A DNA stretch of 64,000 nucleotides from Gammaproteobacteria bacterium (GTDB lineage Bacteria > Pseudomonadota > Gammaproteobacteria > Ga0077554 > Ga007554): NCBI GenBank assembly GCA_040183005.1, contig JAMPIW010000002.1, positions 248,001 through 312,000 on the forward strand. Reading direction: 5' to 3'. Position numbers and translations under genes: made by a program. The notes beneath the pieces are model-generated. The model worked only from the letters and a program-made list of their open reading frames with translations. It had not been told where the DNA came from and did not search any database. Positions within the stretch are counted from its first letter, which is position 1. Each line of letters opens with the position of its first letter. Shown one piece after another: positions 35,265-44,847 of this stretch.

Positions 35265-37754
35265 TTAGGCCGAATCTGACCCTTTTTTCGCCAAGGCGCG
35301 TAGACGCTCGCCCATCTTCTGAAGCCGCTCCAGCACTGCCGCGTTGACGGTGCCTTCGGGATAGCTGCCATCCACCTGAAGCTCTCCTGCGGGGCACCCG
35401 GTGAGGATCTGCAATGCCTCGTCCACGGTGGAAACGGCGTAGATATAAAATCGTCCATCGGCTACGGCCTTGACCACCTCCTCCTTGAGCATGAGATGCT
35501 GGACATTGCGCCGGGGGATGATGACGCCTTGCGTTCCGGTCATACCCAAGGCCTTGCACACGGCGTAAAAGCCTTCGATTTTTTCATTGGCCCCGCCAAT
35601 GGCCTGGATCTCGCCGCGCTGGTTAATGGAGCCAGTGATGGCGATGTCCTGGCGGATCGGGACGTCGGCGAGGGCGGACAGCAGGACGATCAGTTCCGCC
35701 GCAGAGGCGCTATCGCCTTCAACTTCGCCATAACTCTGCTCGAAGCCAAGACTGGCGGAGAGCGAGAGAGGGATATCACGGGCGTAACGTCCACCCAGGA
35801 AGCCGGACAGGATAAGTACACCCTTGCTGTGGGTTTTGCCGCTCAGCTTGGCCTCACGCTCGATATTGACGACACCCTCCTCACCCAGAAAGACACGCGC
35901 GGTGATACGCGCGGGCCGGCCAAACGCGAAACCTCCCAAATCGTACACCGACAGGCCGTTGATTTGCCCCACCACGGCCCCGGTGACGTCCACCATCAGC
36001 GTCCCTTCGGTGATGAGCTCGTGGATGCGCTCCTCCAGGAGGTTGGAACGGTAGATCCACTCCTCTGTGGCTTTTTGGACATGCGCTCTTGAGACCAACG
36101 CCTTGCCGTCCCGCTGAGTCCAGTAGCCGGATTCGCGAATGAGATCGGAGAGGTCGCTGAAGCGTAGCGAGAGCTTCTTTTGGTGATCTACCCAACGCGA
36201 TGCCTGCTCCAGCACGGCGGCGCAGGCATCGCGTTCAAAGTGGGGCAGTCCTTCATCCTTGCACAGCCGGGCAATGAAACGGCTGTACTGCAAGGGAGTG
36301 TCGTCCCTGCGATTTTGTTGAACATCAAAGTCCGCCTTTACCTTGAAGATGCCGGGGAATTCCTCATCATAGGCCTGGAGCAGGTAATAAAGGTATGGGC
36401 TACCCACCAGTATCACCCGCAGGCTGATGGGGATGACCTCGGGCTTGATGCCGGCGGAAGCAATGAATCCGTAGGTTTCCGCGATGTCCTCGATTTTCAC
36501 CTCGCGCATTTTGATGATGCGTTTGAGAGCGTCCCAAGCAAAGGGACTTCGCAACACATCCAGCACATTGACGAGCAGATAGCCCCCATTGGCTTGCAGG
36601 ATGGAGCCGGCCTTTATCATGGTAAAGTCCGTGTACAGAAACCCCAGATGGGCCTTTTTTTCGATACGCCCCACCAGATTGTTGTAGGTCGGGTTGCTTT
36701 CCTCGACAAGGGGGGCGCCCTGCCTGCCGCTGTTATCCACGACCACATTCACCGCATAACGGATCATGGGCCGACGAACGGACTCCGCAGCCATGTCTGG
36801 CAGTTGGAGAGGGGTTTCCGGTTCCGACAGGAAGTCCTGAAAGTTTGCGAGCACGTCCTGCTGCACGGCCTCGACATATTCCATGACCTTGGCAAATGGC
36901 CGGTACTTTCCCTTCAAATTCTCGAAGAGGTGTTGCGACGTATAGAGTGCCACACGAATATTGAGATCATCTATCTTTTGGTCCACCTCCTCCCGCAAGG
37001 CACGCACTCGCTCCAGAAAGGTTGCGATATCCTCGCGCAACGCCCTTTCCTTGTGCTGAATCTCCGCCTGGGTCTCGGGCGGGAGCGCCGCGAACTGCTC
37101 GGTCTTCATGGGCTCGCCCTTGTCGAGAGGAACAAGGATGATGCCCGCCCGGGTGCTCTTGATCAGGAATTCACGCTCTGCGGCCTTCCGATCAAGCTCA
37201 CTGCTGAGGTCCTCGCGGGCATTGGAAAAACCTTCTTCCAGCTCACGACGCTGCTCCTCATAGTCTTTGCTCTGGAACACCCTGGGGAACTCTTCTTTCA
37301 GGGAGGCAATGAGATGCGCCATGTCCCGCTGAAACTCGCGCCCCTTCCCGGCGGCAAGACTCAAGGCACGCGGGCGATCGGCGTCCTGGAAGTTGTGCAC
37401 GTAGCACCAATCGTCCGGGGTGGGCTGGGTTTCGGACACCTGCTTGATCATGGACTTGAGGATGGTGTTCTTGCCTGTGCCGGGAATGCCGGAGGCATAG
37501 ATGTTATAGCCATGGTCCTTTATCTGCAGGCCAAAGTCCACGGCCCGCACCGCTCGCTCCTGGCCAATAATGAACTCCTCGACGGAAAGTTCAGCGGTGG
37601 TTTCGAAGGGGAGCAGCGCGGCATCGAAGCGGGCACGGAGCTCGGCAGAGGAAAGTTCCCAGTGGCTCAGGTTGGCGAATTCGGGTTGAAGTTGCATGAT
37701 TTTCTCGGCGCCTGGTTTTTGTGATTTGATTATATCCGCTTTTTTGTCCTGCAC
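35265..37754 (-). CDS. Lon-like ATP-dependent protease (AAA + Ser/Lys protease)
   Basis: An 829-residue cytosolic protein. The N-terminal AAA module carries the P-loop GIPGTGKNTILKS, with Asn where Ser/Thr is usual. A helical insert follows, then Walker B-like GGYLLVNVLDVL. The C-terminal Lon protease domain has catalytic Ser in EGDSASAAELIVLLSALADV and Lys in GGANEKIEGFYAVC. This layout is the 'Lon-like AAA family ATPase' group, distinct from classical Lon. A later methionine (MQLQPEFANLSHWELSS) is an equally plausible start. Substrates are unknown. Confidence 0.88.
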   Translation of the reverse strand: MQDKKADIIKSQKPGAEKIMQLQPEFANLSHWELSSAELRARFDAALLPFETTAELSVEEFIIGQERAVRAVDFGLQIKDHGYNIYASGIPGTGKNTILKSMIKQVSETQPTPDDWCYVHNFQDADRPRALSLAAGKGREFQRDMAHLIASLKEEFPRVFQSKDYEEQRRELEEGFSNAREDLSSELDRKAAEREFLIKSTRAGIILVPLDKGEPMKTEQFAALPPETQAEIQHKERALREDIATFLERVRALREEVDQKIDDLNIRVALYTSQHLFENLKGKYRPFAKVMEYVEAVQQDVLANFQDFLSEPETPLQLPDMAAESVRRPMIRYAVNVVVDNSGRQGAPLVEESNPTYNNLVGRIEKKAHLGFLYTDFTMIKAGSILQANGGYLLVNVLDVLRSPFAWDALKRIIKMREVKIEDIAETYGFIASAGIKPEVIPISLRVILVGSPYLYYLLQAYDEEFPGIFKVKADFDVQQNRRDDTPLQYSRFIARLCKDEGLPHFERDACAAVLEQASRWVDHQKKLSLRFSDLSDLIRESGYWTQRDGKALVSRAHVQKATEEWIYRSNLLEERIHELITEGTLMVDVTGAVVGQINGLSVYDLGGFAFGRPARITARVFLGEEGVVNIEREAKLSGKTHSKGVLILSGFLGGRYARDIPLSLSASLGFEQSYGEVEGDSASAAELIVLLSALADVPIRQDIAITGSINQRGEIQAIGGANEKIEGFYAVCKALGMTGTQGVIIPRRNVQHLMLKEEVVKAVADGRFYIYAVSTVDEALQILTGCPAGELQVDGSYPEGTVNAAVLERLQKMGERLRALAKKGSDSA

Positions 37755-37899
37755 CCATCCGTTGCTGATGCGCTATCTGGCGCGACTTTCAGGATAAGAC
37801 TGCGTGTTAGATATTTGGCCGCCATGAAGCGTACTTCAGGTATAATTTAACGTTTACAGTTATTTGCCGTGATGCGCTGAAAAAATCGGGGATCGTTAC

Positions 37900-39114
37900 A
37901 TGTCTGATGTCAAAAAGGTTGTACTCGCCTATTCCGGAGGACTCGATACCTCCGTCATTCTCAAATGGTTGCAGGATACCTATGGCTGCGAGGTGGTGAC
38001 ATTCACCGCCGATATCGGCCAGGGCGAGGAACTTGAGCCGGCACGCGCCAAGGCGCAGCAAATGGGCGTCAAAGAGATTTATATTGATGACCTGCGCGAA
38101 GAGTTCGCACGCGATTTCGTGTTCCCCATGTTCCGCGCCAACGCCATCTACGAAGGCGAATATCTGCTCGGCACCTCCATCGCCCGGCCTCTGATCGCCA
38201 AGCGCCAGATTGAAATCGCCAAGGAGACTGGCGCCGATGCCGTCTCCCACGGCGCAACCGGCAAAGGCAACGATCAGGTGCGTTTCGAGCTCGGTTATTA
38301 CGCACTCAAGCCCGATGTGCGTGTTATCGCACCGTGGCGCGAATGGGATCTCACCTCGCGTGAAAAACTGCTCACCTATGCGGAAAAACACGGTATTCCT
38401 GTTGAAATGAAACGCGGCAAGAAATCACCGTATTCCATGGATGCCAACCTGCTGCATATATCTTATGAGGGCGGTGTTCTGGAAGATCCGTGGGCAGAAG
38501 CCGAAGAGGATATGTGGCGTTGGTCCGTGGCCCCTGAAAAGGCGCCGGACAAACCTTCTTATGTTGAATTAACCTACGCGTGCGGCGATATCATCGCCAT
38601 CAACGGCGAGAACATGAGTCCAGCAACCGTGCTGGCCACACTGAATCGTATGGGCAATGAAAATGGCATTGGCCGCCTCGATATCGTCGAGAACCGCTAC
38701 GTCGGCATGAAGTCGCGCGGCTGCTACGAGACACCCGGCGGCACCATCATGCTCAAGGCGCATCGCGCCATCGAGTCCATCACGTTGGATCGCGAAGTAG
38801 CCCATCTCAAGGACGAGCTGATGCCGCGCTACGCCAGCCTGATCTATACCGGCTACTGGTGGAGCCCGGAGCGCAAGATGCTGCAACAGATGATCGACGC
38901 CTCGCAGGCCAGCGTCAACGGCGTGGTGCGGGTCAAACTTTATAAGGGTAACGTCAGCGTGGTAGGCCGCAAGTCCGATAGCGACTCGCTGTTCGATCCC
39001 ACTATCGCCACATTCGAGGACGACGCGGGGGCCTATAATCAGGCCGATGCAGCCGGGTTTATCAAACTGAATGCACTACGCATGCGTATTGCTGCGCGGC
39101 TGCGAAAGAGCTAA
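37900..39114 (+). CDS. argG: Argininosuccinate synthase
   Basis: Joins citrulline and aspartate using ATP in arginine biosynthesis. The 404-residue product begins with the ATP pyrophosphatase motif [18 protein letters not shown]. It contains [13 protein letters not shown] and a [15 protein letters not shown] loop typical of type 1 ArgG. Length is standard. It stands alone; a short palindrome follows its stop. Confidence 0.97.
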   Translation: MSDVKKVVLAYSGGLDTSVILKWLQDTYGCEVVTFTADIGQGEELEPARAKAQQMGVKEIYIDDLREEFARDFVFPMFRANAIYEGEYLLGTSIARPLIAKRQIEIAKETGADAVSHGATGKGNDQVRFELGYYALKPDVRVIAPWREWDLTSREKLLTYAEKHGIPVEMKRGKKSPYSMDANLLHISYEGGVLEDPWAEAEEDMWRWSVAPEKAPDKPSYVELTYACGDIIAINGENMSPATVLATLNRMGNENGIGRLDIVENRYVGMKSRGCYETPGGTIMLKAHRAIESITLDREVAHLKDELMPRYASLIYTGYWWSPERKMLQQMIDASQASVNGVVRVKLYKGNVSVVGRKSDSDSLFDPTIATFEDDAGAYNQADAAGFIKLNALRMRIAARLRKS

Positions 39115-39119
39115 ACAGT

Positions 39120-39145
39120 GTAGGGTGCGCCGTGCGCACCCTATG
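39120..39145. repeat. Short palindrome TAGGGTGCGCCGTGCGCACCCTA after argG
   Basis: A perfect hairpin six bases past the argG stop. It may protect the mRNA 3' end or weakly terminate; it belongs to the dispersed hairpin family. Confidence 0.5.
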
Positions 39146-39164
39146 CCATAGAAAAGGATAGAAT

Positions 39165-39482
39165 ATGACCAGCTTCAAAAACGTCGAAGTTACCAAGAAG
39201 GCCAACGTCTACCACGGCGGCAAAGTCACCAGCCGCTCGATCATCACGCCCGAAGGCGAGATGAAAACATTGGGCGTCATGCTACCCGGCACCTACCGTT
39301 TCAGCACCCAGGCGCCGGAGGTGATGGAAGTCACCCAGGGTCGCTGCCGCGTCAAGCTCGCCGATGACCAAGCGTGGACCGATTACGAAGCCGGCCAGAG
39401 CTTTGATGTCCCGGCCAATTCGCATTTCGAAATCGAAGTGGATGATTTACTGGATTATGTCTGCCATTTCGAAGCGGCGTAA
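39165..39482 (+). CDS. ppnP: Pyrimidine/purine nucleoside phosphorylase
   Basis: A 105-residue cupin-fold enzyme of the PpnP (formerly YaiE/DUF1255) family, which phosphorolyses several nucleosides. Characteristic segments are KANVYHGGKVTSRSI, GVMLPGTYRFSTQAPEVME and SFDVPANSHFEIEV. AAAAGGA precedes the ATG. Length matches the family. Confidence 0.94.
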   Translation: MTSFKNVEVTKKANVYHGGKVTSRSIITPEGEMKTLGVMLPGTYRFSTQAPEVMEVTQGRCRVKLADDQAWTDYEAGQSFDVPANSHFEIEVDDLLDYVCHFEAA

Positions 39483-39521
39483 TACGGCCGCACGAAAATG
39501 GCGAGGGGATGAAAGGCGCCC

Positions 39522-40310
39522 CTACTCGGCGGCCTTGCGATACCAACTCAAGGCCTGCGCGTCATCCTTGGGAACGCCACGGCCATCGGCATACATGTTA
39601 CCAAGATTGATTTGGGCGGCAGCGACACCCTGCTCGGCCGCTTTGCGGTACCACTGAACAGCCTGCACGTCATCTTTGGGAACGCCGCGGCCGCTTGCAT
39701 ACATGCTGCCTAGATTATTTTGGGCCGCCGCCAGCCCTTGTTCGGCGGCGTTTTGGTACCAAAATACAGCCTCTGCATCATCCTTGGGCACGCCGCGGCC
39801 TTCGGCGTATCTGCTGCCAAGGTTGTATTGCGCCTCGGCAATCCCCTGTTCGGCGGCTTTGAGATACCACTTTACGGCCTCGGCCTCATCCTGCGGCACA
39901 GCCCTGCCCCTGGCATAAATAACGCCAAGGTTGTACTGCGCGTCGGCAAGCCCTTGCTCGGCGGCCTTTTGATACCATCGCAAGGCCTGGAGATCATCCT
40001 TGGAGACTCCGCGGCCAGTAGCGTACATGACGCCCAGGACAAACTGGGAATAGGCATCACCGCCCTCGGCAGCCTTATGATACCAGCGTGCCGCCTGCAC
40101 TCCGTCCTTGACGACCCCCAGACCACTGGCATACATACCGGCAATCAACCCTTGCGCCCTGGCATCCCCCTCTAACGCAACCGCAGAAAATTCCTTGAAC
40201 GCCTGTGTATAGTCATTTGCCTCATAGGCTTCAACACCGGCATTAAAATCTGCTGCGGCATTCAGTGAAATGACCAGAAACAGTGTCATTGCCAACATGG
40301 ATTTGATCAT
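39522..40310 (-). CDS. Exported Sel1-repeat (TPR-like) protein
   Basis: About 262 residues from ATG 40310, preferred because GGGGA lies 6 bases upstream and a signal peptide starts there (MIKSMLAMTLFLVISLNAAA). Six consecutive 36-residue Sel1 repeats follow the pattern AEQGxAxAQxNLGxMYAxGR. The repeats are so alike that the DNA looks periodic. Sel1 proteins are protein-interaction scaffolds; the partner is unknown. The open frame extends to 40664 but that part overlaps the glycosyltransferase gene and is not real. Confidence 0.82.
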   Translation of the reverse strand: MIKSMLAMTLFLVISLNAAADFNAGVEAYEANDYTQAFKEFSAVALEGDARAQGLIAGMYASGLGVVKDGVQAARWYHKAAEGGDAYSQFVLGVMYATGRGVSKDDLQALRWYQKAAEQGLADAQYNLGVIYARGRAVPQDEAEAVKWYLKAAEQGIAEAQYNLGSRYAEGRGVPKDDAEAVFWYQNAAEQGLAAAQNNLGSMYASGRGVPKDDVQAVQWYRKAAEQGVAAAQINLGNMYADGRGVPKDDAQALSWYRKAAE

Positions 40311-40407
40311 TGCCATTCCCCGGACCCGATGGATAACCGCTTGTTCTTTCTCTGTGAGCTCTGCGCCTCCGTGGCTAACTGCTTTTACAGGATAATCCCA
40401 AAACCTC

Positions 40408-41865
40408 TCAATAGGACGAAGGTTTCGGCCAGACAATAGGGCGATAGCCGCTGCATACGCTAGTATAAAACGTGCGCAGCACCCGCCCATCCGCCGTGCG
40501 CGCCTCGACGGGAGGGAGGGAAGAACAACGCTCAAACGCCTGCGCAAGCTCGGCGGGCAGTGATGGGTTAGTGTTAATAAAGACGCCATTACGCCCCGCC
40601 TCGCGGTCGATGCTGGGCCACAGGTCGTGTTGATTGTAGCGCCGCCCGGCATTTCCGGCCACATACACCGGGATGCGTCGCGGCCAGTAATAAGCCAGTT
40701 CGGCGGCCAGATCGTAAGAGCTGGTCAGAATAAAATCGGCGTCGCCAGCCTGTATGCCGATTTTTTCAATAGGCTGCCGCCACGACTTTGCATTTTTAAA
40801 CGGTTCCGGCACACCGAAGGTGGATGGAAAGTAGGCGACAACGGTGAGCGCGACACCAAGCCCTATGCCGAAATAAAGCACGCGGCGCTTGACCAGCGAG
40901 AATGTGGGAATATGCCCTGCGAAGAGTATCAACAGGCCAATATAGCTGGGAGCAGACCAATTCAATTGCACCTTCGCGCTCAGTGCCTTGAAGACAAAAA
41001 AACCAATCCAGCACAGCGACAGCCACCAGAGAAAACGCTGATCCTCAGCCACCGGTGGACGCCATAACACGCCGAGCGCAAGCAACACGACGATAGGCGA
41101 CAACGCCAGCACCTGCCCACCGCTGAAGTCGGCAATGTACTTCACCGACCATCCCTCATTTTTCACATGCCCCATCTCATGGCGGAACATGACCCAATCG
41201 TGGCTGGCATTCCACAGCAGCACCGGGCTCATCAACACCAGCATCAACAGCAATGCCAGCCACAGATGCGGGCTTTTTAAATGCTGCCAGAGCCGCGGCC
41301 TGAGCAACACCATCAGGCCGATGAAAAACGGCAGCAGGCCGATACTGAGCTTGGTGAGCGCGCCAATGCCCACCGCCGCCCCCAGCCCATACCAGGCGCG
41401 CGGCCGATCCCTGAACAAGGCGCGGTAGGCGGCCCACAGCCCCCAGGTCCAGCATGCGAACAGGAAAACATCGGTGGTCATCACCAGGCCAAGGGTAAAA
41501 TACAGCGGCGTGAACAGCGCGAGCAGCACCGCCCACCATGCCGCAGCACGGCTCCCCCAGACATCGCGGGCAAAGGCAAAGACCAGAATCAGCAGCGCAC
41601 CGTGGGCCAGCCAGCCGAACAGGCGCGTCTGCCATTCACCGTGACCAAACAGGGCCTCGGACAAGGCGATCAGCCATGCGACCAACGGCCCCTTGGAGTA
41701 GTAACTCCAGTCGAGCTGCTGCGACCACTCCCAATACTGGGCCTCGTCATAGTGGAGGTCAAAACCAGCGGCATGAGTCAACCAGGCCTTGAAACCAATC
41801 AGCGCAAAGACCAGCGCAGCAAGCAGCCACGCATCCTTGCCGTCATATTGCCGGTCAGGCGACAT
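40408..41865 (-). CDS. ArnT-like membrane glycosyltransferase (GT-39/GT-83 type)
   Basis: About 485 residues with ten or more membrane helices. The catalytic-type N-terminal loop HYDEAQYWEWSQQLDWSYYS, with acidic residues just after the first helix, marks polyprenyl-phosphate-sugar-dependent transferases such as ArnT. ATG 41865 lies two bases after the GT2 gene's stop, so it is preferred to 41886. It is the last gene of a four-gene operon. It would use the lipid-linked sugar made by the adjacent GT2 enzyme to modify a periplasmic target; the acceptor is unknown. Confidence 0.86.
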   Translation of the reverse strand: MSPDRQYDGKDAWLLAALVFALIGFKAWLTHAAGFDLHYDEAQYWEWSQQLDWSYYSKGPLVAWLIALSEALFGHGEWQTRLFGWLAHGALLILVFAFARDVWGSRAAAWWAVLLALFTPLYFTLGLVMTTDVFLFACWTWGLWAAYRALFRDRPRAWYGLGAAVGIGALTKLSIGLLPFFIGLMVLLRPRLWQHLKSPHLWLALLLMLVLMSPVLLWNASHDWVMFRHEMGHVKNEGWSVKYIADFSGGQVLALSPIVVLLALGVLWRPPVAEDQRFLWWLSLCWIGFFVFKALSAKVQLNWSAPSYIGLLILFAGHIPTFSLVKRRVLYFGIGLGVALTVVAYFPSTFGVPEPFKNAKSWRQPIEKIGIQAGDADFILTSSYDLAAELAYYWPRRIPVYVAGNAGRRYNQHDLWPSIDREAGRNGVFINTNPSLPAELAQAFERCSSLPPVEARTADGRVLRTFYTSVCSGYRPIVWPKPSSY

Positions 41866-41867
41866 GA

Positions 41868-42899
41868 TCAGACGGGGCGCATCCAATCCGCATCGGAAGC
41901 GCTGGCCACGGCCTGTGCATTGCGCACAACATAAGAACGCGTGTTGCTGGATTCAAAATAGGTACGCGCAATCAGCTCGCTCAATACACCGGTGGTGAAG
42001 AACTGCACCGCCACGACCACGAACAATACACCTGCCATGAGCAAGGGCCGCGTGCCGATATCCTCCCCGAGGAAAATTTTGACAATAAACAGATAGCCCA
42101 AGATCACAGCGCCCAGCGCGCCGAAGATGAAACCAAACTGGCCGAAGAAGTGGCCGGGGCGGCTTTTGTAGCGCATGAAAAAATACACCGACAGCAGATC
42201 GAGGATGACGCGGAAGGTGCGGGAAATACCATACTTCGACTCGCCGAACTGCCGCGCATGGTGATGCACCACCTCCTCCTTGATGCGAGATGGCGCAGTG
42301 CTCGCCGCAAGCCAGGCTGGAATGAAGCGGTGCATTTCACCGTACAAACGTACCGTTTTGAGGAGATCGGCGCGGAACACCTTCAGGCTGCAACCGTAAT
42401 CGTGCAAGTGGACTTGCGTGATGCGCCGGATCAGGCGATTGGCAATGCGGGAAGGGATCTTGCGTAGCCACAAGCCGTCCTTGCGATTCTTGCGCCATCC
42501 TGCGACCAGGTCCAGATCCTCGTCCAGCAGGCGATCCACCATGCGCGGGATGTCGATGGGGTCGTTTTGCAAGTCGCCGTCCATCATGGCGATCACATCG
42601 CCGCGCGCCGCGTCGATGCCCGCCTGCATGGCAGCGGTCTGACCGAAATTGCGCTGCAAATTCACCACCCGCACATGGCTGCCATACTGCTCCTGGGCCT
42701 TGCGCATCTGCTGATCCGTGCTGTCGGCGCTGCCGTCGTTCACCAGGATCAGCTCCCAGGGGTGCGAATAACCCCGCAGCGCCTCATGCACGCGCGCCGC
42801 CATCGGCGCGACATTGAGCTCCTCGTTGTACATGGGTATCACCAGCGAGAGGCGGTGCGGCTGGCTGAGTGGCAGAGTAACTTGTTCAGTGGATGTCAT
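41868..42899 (-). CDS. Polyprenyl-phosphate glycosyltransferase (GT2, ArnC/DPM-like)
   Basis: A 343-residue enzyme. The GT2 domain starts LSLVIPMYNEELNVAPMAAR, has the metal-binding MMDGDLQNDP (DxD-type) and the acceptor motif region VAGWRKNRKDGLWLRKIPS. Two C-terminal membrane helices follow. Such enzymes put a sugar on undecaprenyl phosphate at the inner leaflet. It overlaps the PAP2 gene by 14 bases and is followed at once by the ArnT-like gene. Confidence 0.9.
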   Translation of the reverse strand: MTSTEQVTLPLSQPHRLSLVIPMYNEELNVAPMAARVHEALRGYSHPWELILVNDGSADSTDQQMRKAQEQYGSHVRVVNLQRNFGQTAAMQAGIDAARGDVIAMMDGDLQNDPIDIPRMVDRLLDEDLDLVAGWRKNRKDGLWLRKIPSRIANRLIRRITQVHLHDYGCSLKVFRADLLKTVRLYGEMHRFIPAWLAASTAPSRIKEEVVHHHARQFGESKYGISRTFRVILDLLSVYFFMRYKSRPGHFFGQFGFIFGALGAVILGYLFIVKIFLGEDIGTRPLLMAGVLFVVVAVQFFTTGVLSELIARTYFESSNTRSYVVRNAQAVASASDADWMRPV

Positions 42900-43485
42900 T
42901 GGAGGCGCTTGCTTTCTGCGTGGCGGATTGAATACGTTTAATGAAAACCAGATAGTTTAACCCAATCCACGCGCCGAGGCAGCCTATTGTGGCGCCGATA
43001 GCGGCCCCGGCGAGTACCTGGCTGGGATAATGCACACCCAGATAGATGCGCGAAATCCCGACCATAAGGGCGACCATGAACGCCCCAACCACCCACGCCC
43101 GTGAACACATCATGAAACTCAAAAAGGCCGCCGCCGCGAAGAAATTCAGCGCGTGATTGGAGGGCATCCCGCTCAAATTATCGCCGCAGGCAACGCCAGG
43201 CGCACGACCCGGTTGGCGCACCAGCTCATGGATCGAGAAACACGGGCGCGGCTGTTCGGCGAGATGCTTGATGAGACTTCCCAAGGCATCGCCCATACCC
43301 ACCACCAGCACCAGCACCAGCCAGAGCTTGACGCCATCCTTCCCAAAACGCCGCGCGAAAAACAGCAGCAGCAGTCCGGCCAGCGGAAAGGCAAAGCTTG
43401 CGCGCTGCGATATCCAGCGAAAAAAAACATCCAGCCAGGGATGCGCCCAGCCCTGGTTGATCCACAGCAACACCACCTCATCCAT
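42886..43485 (-). CDS. PAP2-family membrane phosphatase
   Basis: A 199-residue protein with about five helices and all three phosphatase motifs: KHLAEQPRPC (KxxxxxxRP), PSNHAL (PSxH) and SRIYLGVHYPSQ (SRxxxxxHxxxD-type with Q). The final acidic residue is replaced here by the PSQ form seen in many relatives. It probably recycles undecaprenyl pyrophosphate or removes a lipid phosphate for the glycolipid operon it belongs to. Confidence 0.9.
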   Translation of the reverse strand: MDEVVLLWINQGWAHPWLDVFFRWISQRASFAFPLAGLLLLFFARRFGKDGVKLWLVLVLVVGMGDALGSLIKHLAEQPRPCFSIHELVRQPGRAPGVACGDNLSGMPSNHALNFFAAAAFLSFMMCSRAWVVGAFMVALMVGISRIYLGVHYPSQVLAGAAIGATIGCLGAWIGLNYLVFIKRIQSATQKASASNDIH

Positions 43486-44440
43486 GGGCCTTTTTGCTCC
43501 CCATTAATAGGCTGAACGCGCCGCCAATCAGTGTCGATCCCAACAAAAACAGGTGCAGATTGACCGCCGCCGGCAGCGCGTTTTGCGCTGTGACGCCATA
43601 CGGCAACAAACCCGCGACTACCCCCGCCTCGTAGGTGCCCATGCCCGCCACGCCATGGATGGGCAGCACACTGGTGAGGTCTCCCGCAATCGTCCCCATC
43701 AGCGCCCCGGCACCTGATACGTCCATAAACAGCGACAACACCCAGGCAAACACGCCCAGCTTGACCACCCAGGTGATCACCGTCCACGCCCAGGCTCGCC
43801 AGAAGGCATGCGAGGTCTGAGGCAGGCTCGCGAGCGCCTTCTTCAGGAGCTCCTTGATACGGCCCGGCTGATCATGCAAAAGGCGCTGCCAGCGGCCGCT
43901 CCCCCAGAACAGCAGGATGGGCAATACCATCCACGCCAATAGCAGGGCCATCATCAGCGGAATATTCCACGCAAATGCCGCCACCAGGGCGCACGCCCCC
44001 AAGGTGTGTAAATCCAGCAGGCGAAACCAGAACAGGGCGGGCACCGAACGCATCACAGGCACATCGAAATGGCGCGCCATCAACACCGGGAAGCTGATCT
44101 CGCCAGTGCGCATCGGCAGCAGGTTGTTGAGCAGATTATGCTGCAACATCACCTTGAAACACAGCCCGAATGCACCCCGCATCTCGTCACGAAAATAGTC
44201 ATACAGTCGCACCGCCCGCGTCCAATAACTGACGAATGCCAAAACCACGGCGGCAAGTATTTGGCTGGGCGGCAACGTCCCCCACGGCGCGAGTAGACGC
44301 CGCCAGCCGAAATAGACTTCCACGAACACCAGGAAAACACCAAAGACAATGATACCCACCAAACGTTGCACGTGAGGTTGAGACCATAATCTGCGAATTG
44401 ACAAGGAATTTTCTTTCACAGGCCCAGTATACCGGAACAT
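43478..44440 (-). CDS. Lysylphosphatidylglycerol synthase-TM/UPF0104 family membrane protein
   Basis: A 320-residue protein with seven or eight helices, of the flippase-like UPF0104 (AglD/YbhN) domain. Diagnostic segments are LQHNLLNNLLPMRTGEISFP and DLTSVLPIHGVAGMGTYEAG. It is first in the operon, overlapping the PAP2 gene by eight bases. Relatives often accompany glycolipid synthesis and may translocate the lipid-linked sugar across the membrane; this is inference. Confidence 0.86.
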   Translation of the reverse strand: MFRYTGPVKENSLSIRRLWSQPHVQRLVGIIVFGVFLVFVEVYFGWRRLLAPWGTLPPSQILAAVVLAFVSYWTRAVRLYDYFRDEMRGAFGLCFKVMLQHNLLNNLLPMRTGEISFPVLMARHFDVPVMRSVPALFWFRLLDLHTLGACALVAAFAWNIPLMMALLLAWMVLPILLFWGSGRWQRLLHDQPGRIKELLKKALASLPQTSHAFWRAWAWTVITWVVKLGVFAWVLSLFMDVSGAGALMGTIAGDLTSVLPIHGVAGMGTYEAGVVAGLLPYGVTAQNALPAAVNLHLFLLGSTLIGGAFSLLMGSKKAHG

Positions 44441-44626
44441 AGGGGCTGTAGCGCCCCAAGCGTTGGCATAGTCTCTGCATCAACTATTGTGAAGTCTTTA
44501 GGAACAGCCAGCACCCCCTGATCGCCGCCTTGCTTTGCCCCTTCAGGAGCACCGGACAACCGCTCGCCGGTATATCGCTTGGCCGTAGACACCAAAAGCG
44601 GGATCTCTTAAAGGATGGAACGTATC

Positions 44627-44773
44627 ATGTTTGAATTACTGGCTGAAACTGTAGTGATATCATTCGCGTTCGGCGGCGTTGTAGGGGCGTTGGTCGCCCT
44701 TGGCCTGCGCGACAAAAGGAAAGCGGCGGCAAGTTCAAGCTCGCAACAGGAAGACACTCAGGAAACATTCTGA
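44627..44773 (+). CDS. Small single-helix membrane protein (48 residues)
   Basis: A short frame opens at ATG 44627, or 44615 in the same frame. It encodes one hydrophobic helix (VVISFAFGGVVGALVALGL) followed by basic DKRKAAAS and a Ser/Gln/Glu-rich tail. AAGGA and GGAA precede the two possible ATGs. It sits alone between the glycolipid operon and the hexapeptide-repeat protein gene. No family recognised; the charge layout suggests an inner-membrane protein with cytosolic tail. Confidence 0.5.
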   Translation: MFELLAETVVISFAFGGVVGALVALGLRDKRKAAASSSSQQEDTQETF

Positions 44774-44803
44774 GTCCTGAACGCCAACCCGGTTTTCAAG
44801 ATA

Positions 44804-44847
44804 TGTAGGTTGGGTTAGGCGAAGCCGTAACCCAAGAAACCAACCTA
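44804..44847. repeat. Palindromic GTAGGTTGGGTTAG element overlapping a stop codon
   Basis: GTAGGTTGGGTTAGGC and its imperfect complement end with CCAACCTA, whose CTA is the stop codon of the hexapeptide protein gene on the minus strand. This is the same family as 13844 and 18461. Confidence 0.5.

Noticed and set aside
36180-37724. Open frame of 514 codons opposite the Lon-like protease
   Set aside because: Fully antisense to a gene with clear P-loop and protease motifs; no domain signature or ribosome site.
39540-40180. Periodic repeats resembling a direct-repeat or CRISPR array
   Set aside because: The ~108-bp period is six in-frame Sel1 protein repeats; there are no spacers.
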